DNA of 6,270 bases from an uncultured Bacilli bacterium (GTDB lineage: Bacteria > Bacillota_I > Bacilli_A > RF39 > UBA660), in contig CATOJL010000082.1 in the NCBI GenBank assembly GCA_951800155.1, positions 1-6,270 of the forward strand, written 5' to 3'. The position numbers and the translations under genes were made by a program. This document shows positions 5,570 through 6,270 of the stretch, piece by piece. Position 1 is the stretch's first letter; the number at the start of each line of letters is the position of its first letter. The notes below the pieces were generated by a model that made no database searches, was not told the DNA's origin, and was given only the letters and a program-made list of their open reading frames with translations.

Positions 5570-5860
5570 TTATAATGTATTTATGTATTTTTGAACTGTA
5601 GGGGGAAGCTTGCCACTGGGAACTTCTAAAACGGAGTAGCATTTAAAAAAGTAAATACGCCAAGGCTTGATATCTTTTTTTATATCTATAATATGATTAT
5701 TCTTATCTAGTAAAACAATATCTAAAGGAAAATAACAAAAGAAAGTATGGATAGAATGACAATGAGGAAAATAGTATCCTATTTCCTTTTTTTCTTTTAG
5801 AAACATCATCCCTAAAAATCGATCTTTAAATGAAACACATTTCTTAATAGTAAAATGCAT
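5570..5860 (-). CDS. DUF192 family protein
   Basis: The 96-aa protein spans the DUF192 domain (PF02643), whose function is not established. Visible family features in order are DRFLGMMF (13-20, the R-x-x-GLM motif), SIHTFFCYFPLDIVLLD (36-52, normally HTFFM...IDVvFlD), KPWRIYFF (65-72) and the closing YSVLEVPSGKLP (75-86, the VLElpaG motif). The family's usual Met after HTFF is Cys (C42) here. There is no signal peptide, so it is probably cytoplasmic. The longer open frame extends upstream to 5992, but the domain starts at ATG 5860, with GGTGG (5865-5869) and AGGAA upstream; the extension would cross the gene's own promoter. It is divergent from a Flp-type prepilin gene with overlapping promoters, which suggests a connection to pilus biogenesis. 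That link is inference. Confidence 0.85.
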   Translation of the reverse strand: MHFTIKKCVSFKDRFLGMMFLKEKKEIGYYFPHCHSIHTFFCYFPLDIVLLDKNNHIIDIKKDIKPWRIYFFKCYSVLEVPSGKLPPTVQKYINTL

Positions 5861-5881
5861 GTTACCACCATTCCTATTATG

Positions 5882-5908
5882 AGTATAACACATAAAAACG
5901 TTTGACAA
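5882..5908 (-). promoter_or_regulatory. promoter of the DUF192 gene (minus strand)
   Basis: On the minus strand, TTGTCA (plus 5903-5908, five of six) is followed after 15 nt by TATACT (plus 5882-5887, five of six), with TGT directly in front as an extended -10. The spacer is short, but the extended -10 could compensate. The start would lie near 5875, giving a leader of about 15 nt. Confidence 0.55.
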
Positions 5909-5930
5909 AAGAGGAAAAAGAGTATAAGAT
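5902..5930 (+). promoter_or_regulatory. promoter of the prepilin gene
   Basis: A perfect TTGACA (5902-5907) is separated by 17 nt from TAAGAT (5925-5930, four of six). The -35 overlaps by five bases the minus-strand -35 of the DUF192 gene. The octamer GAGTATAA occurs at both -10 regions (5881-5888 and 5920-5927). Transcription would start near 5937. Confidence 0.65.
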
Positions 5931-5947
5931 AGATATAGATATATGCT

Positions 5948-5954
5948 AGGAGGG
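5948..5954 (+). promoter_or_regulatory. ribosome binding site that sets the prepilin start
   Basis: AGGAGGG ends one base before ATG 5956 but 7 nt before ATG 5962. Only the second has workable spacing, so translation should begin at 5962 (MKKMNQRG) rather than at the longer MEMKKM form. Confidence 0.8.
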
Positions 5955-5961
5955 TATGGAG

Positions 5962-6159
5962 ATGAAAAAGATGAATCAAAGAGGGCAAGCATTAGTAGAA
6001 TATTTATTGATTATTGCTGTAATTAGTGTTGTTGTAGTAAGTGTTGTAAAACTGCTTGGTGGTTATCTTCAAGATTCTATGACAAAATCTTCTTGTAATT
6101 TGATTGGTAAGACTTATGTTGAAGGAAGTAAACCTGGAGAAGGAACTTGTGTAGATTAA
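5962..6159 (+). CDS. Flp/Tad-type (type IVb) prepilin
   Basis: The 65-aa protein starts with a short basic leader, MKKMNQRG, then QALVEYLLIIAVISVVVVSVV. This is the type IVb layout: a prepilin peptidase site after G8, Glu at +5 (E13) and the Glu-Tyr pair (E13-Y14) typical of Flp pilins, leading a hydrophobic helix (about 10-33). The mature pilin would be 57 aa, a normal Flp size, and is expected to be cut by a TadV-like peptidase and assembled by a Tad ATPase system, none of which lies in this window. The C-terminal tail has two cysteines (C45, C63) that could form a disulfide loop. ATG 5962 is chosen by AGGAGGG spacing. The gene has its own promoter and terminator, as expected for a highly expressed major pilin. 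A minor pilin or TadE-like pseudopilin is possible. Confidence 0.85.
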   Translation: MKKMNQRGQALVEYLLIIAVISVVVVSVVKLLGGYLQDSMTKSSCNLIGKTYVEGSKPGEGTCVD

Positions 6160-6171
6160 GAATTTTGTATC

Positions 6172-6192
6172 ATTAAAATAGATTATTTTAAT
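6172..6192 (+). repeat. A/T-only inverted repeat after the prepilin gene
   Basis: ATTAAAATA (6172-6180) and TATTTTAAT (6184-6192) are perfect 9-nt arms around GAT. A further palindrome, CTTTTTATAAAAAG, follows at 6198-6211. With no G-C pairs and no T run these are weak, perhaps stabilising the mRNA 3' end. Confidence 0.35.
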
Positions 6193-6234
6193 ATTCCCTT
6201 TTTATAAAAAGAAAAATGGATTTATAGGAAAAGT

Positions 6235-6267
6235 AAGTGATGAAATGATCACTTTTTTTTTTTTTTT
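6235..6267 (+). terminator. intrinsic terminator of the prepilin gene
   Basis: AAGTGAT (6235-6241) pairs perfectly with ATCACTT (6248-6254) around a 6-nt loop, and the T run continues to 6267 (15 T in total, from 6253). It ends the prepilin transcript 75 bp after the stop codon and indicates a monocistronic message. Confidence 0.85.
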
Positions 6268-6270
6268 ATA

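Noticed and set aside
5956..5961. Prepilin start at ATG 5956
   Set aside because: AGGAGGG ends one base before this ATG, which is too close; ATG 5962 has normal spacing.
5861..5992. Longer DUF192 protein beginning at 5992 on the minus strand
   Set aside because: The additional 44 residues match no part of the family, cross both predicted promoters and overlap the prepilin start. ATG 5860 has a nearby ribosome binding site and begins the domain.
1..6270. UGA read as tryptophan (code 4)
   Set aside because: Both Trp codons seen in the genes are TGG and all genes are full length with no internal TGA. It is notable that none of the real genes ends in TGA, but the sample is small.
1..6270. CRISPR arrays, insertion sequences, attachment sites, rRNA or tRNA genes
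   Set aside because: No spaced direct repeats, transposase-like frames, terminal inverted repeats or cloverleaf folds were found on either strand.

Overview
This is an AT-rich, gene-sparse window of the kind seen in low-GC Firmicutes (Bacilli, possibly an Erysipelotrichia-like gut lineage). The assignment rests on an RNase J2-type protein, strong AGGAGG-type ribosome binding sites, near-consensus sigma-A promoters and many intrinsic terminators; I cannot name a genus. The genetic code looks standard: both Trp codons seen are TGG and no gene carries an internal TGA.

Layout. Positions 1-63 appear to be the 3' end of an upstream gene. A 328-bp gap follows; it holds a long hairpin and then a good extended -10 promoter driving a 547-aa RNase J paralogue (392-2035) that has lost several metal ligands and is best read as the RNase J2 (rnjB) type. 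Its own terminator overlaps the stop codon. The next 584 bp have no convincing gene, yet contain two more terminators, promoter-like elements and two tiny or broken reading frames behind strong Shine-Dalgarno sequences. This looks like decayed small genes or small RNAs.

A consensus promoter (2568-2596) then starts a compact three-gene operon: trpS (TTG start), queH (epoxyqueuosine reductase, 5 nt downstream) and a SIMPL/DUF541 protein (1-nt overlap with queH). It is closed by a hairpin at 5014-5039. The first two genes both act on tRNA: tryptophan charging and the last step of queuosine synthesis. The job of the SIMPL protein is unknown. There is no T-box upstream of trpS, because the promoter leaves only a very short leader.

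The following ~585 bp are again without a clear gene. They contain a perfect 8-bp inverted repeat, a short TTG-started frame that looks frameshifted, and a strong terminator. On the right is a divergent pair: a 96-aa DUF192 protein on the minus strand and a 65-aa Flp/Tad-type (type IVb) prepilin on the plus strand. The -35 elements of their promoters overlap almost completely. The prepilin ends in its own terminator with a 15-T run at the window edge. No other Tad machinery (ATPase, membrane core, prepilin peptidase) lies inside the window.
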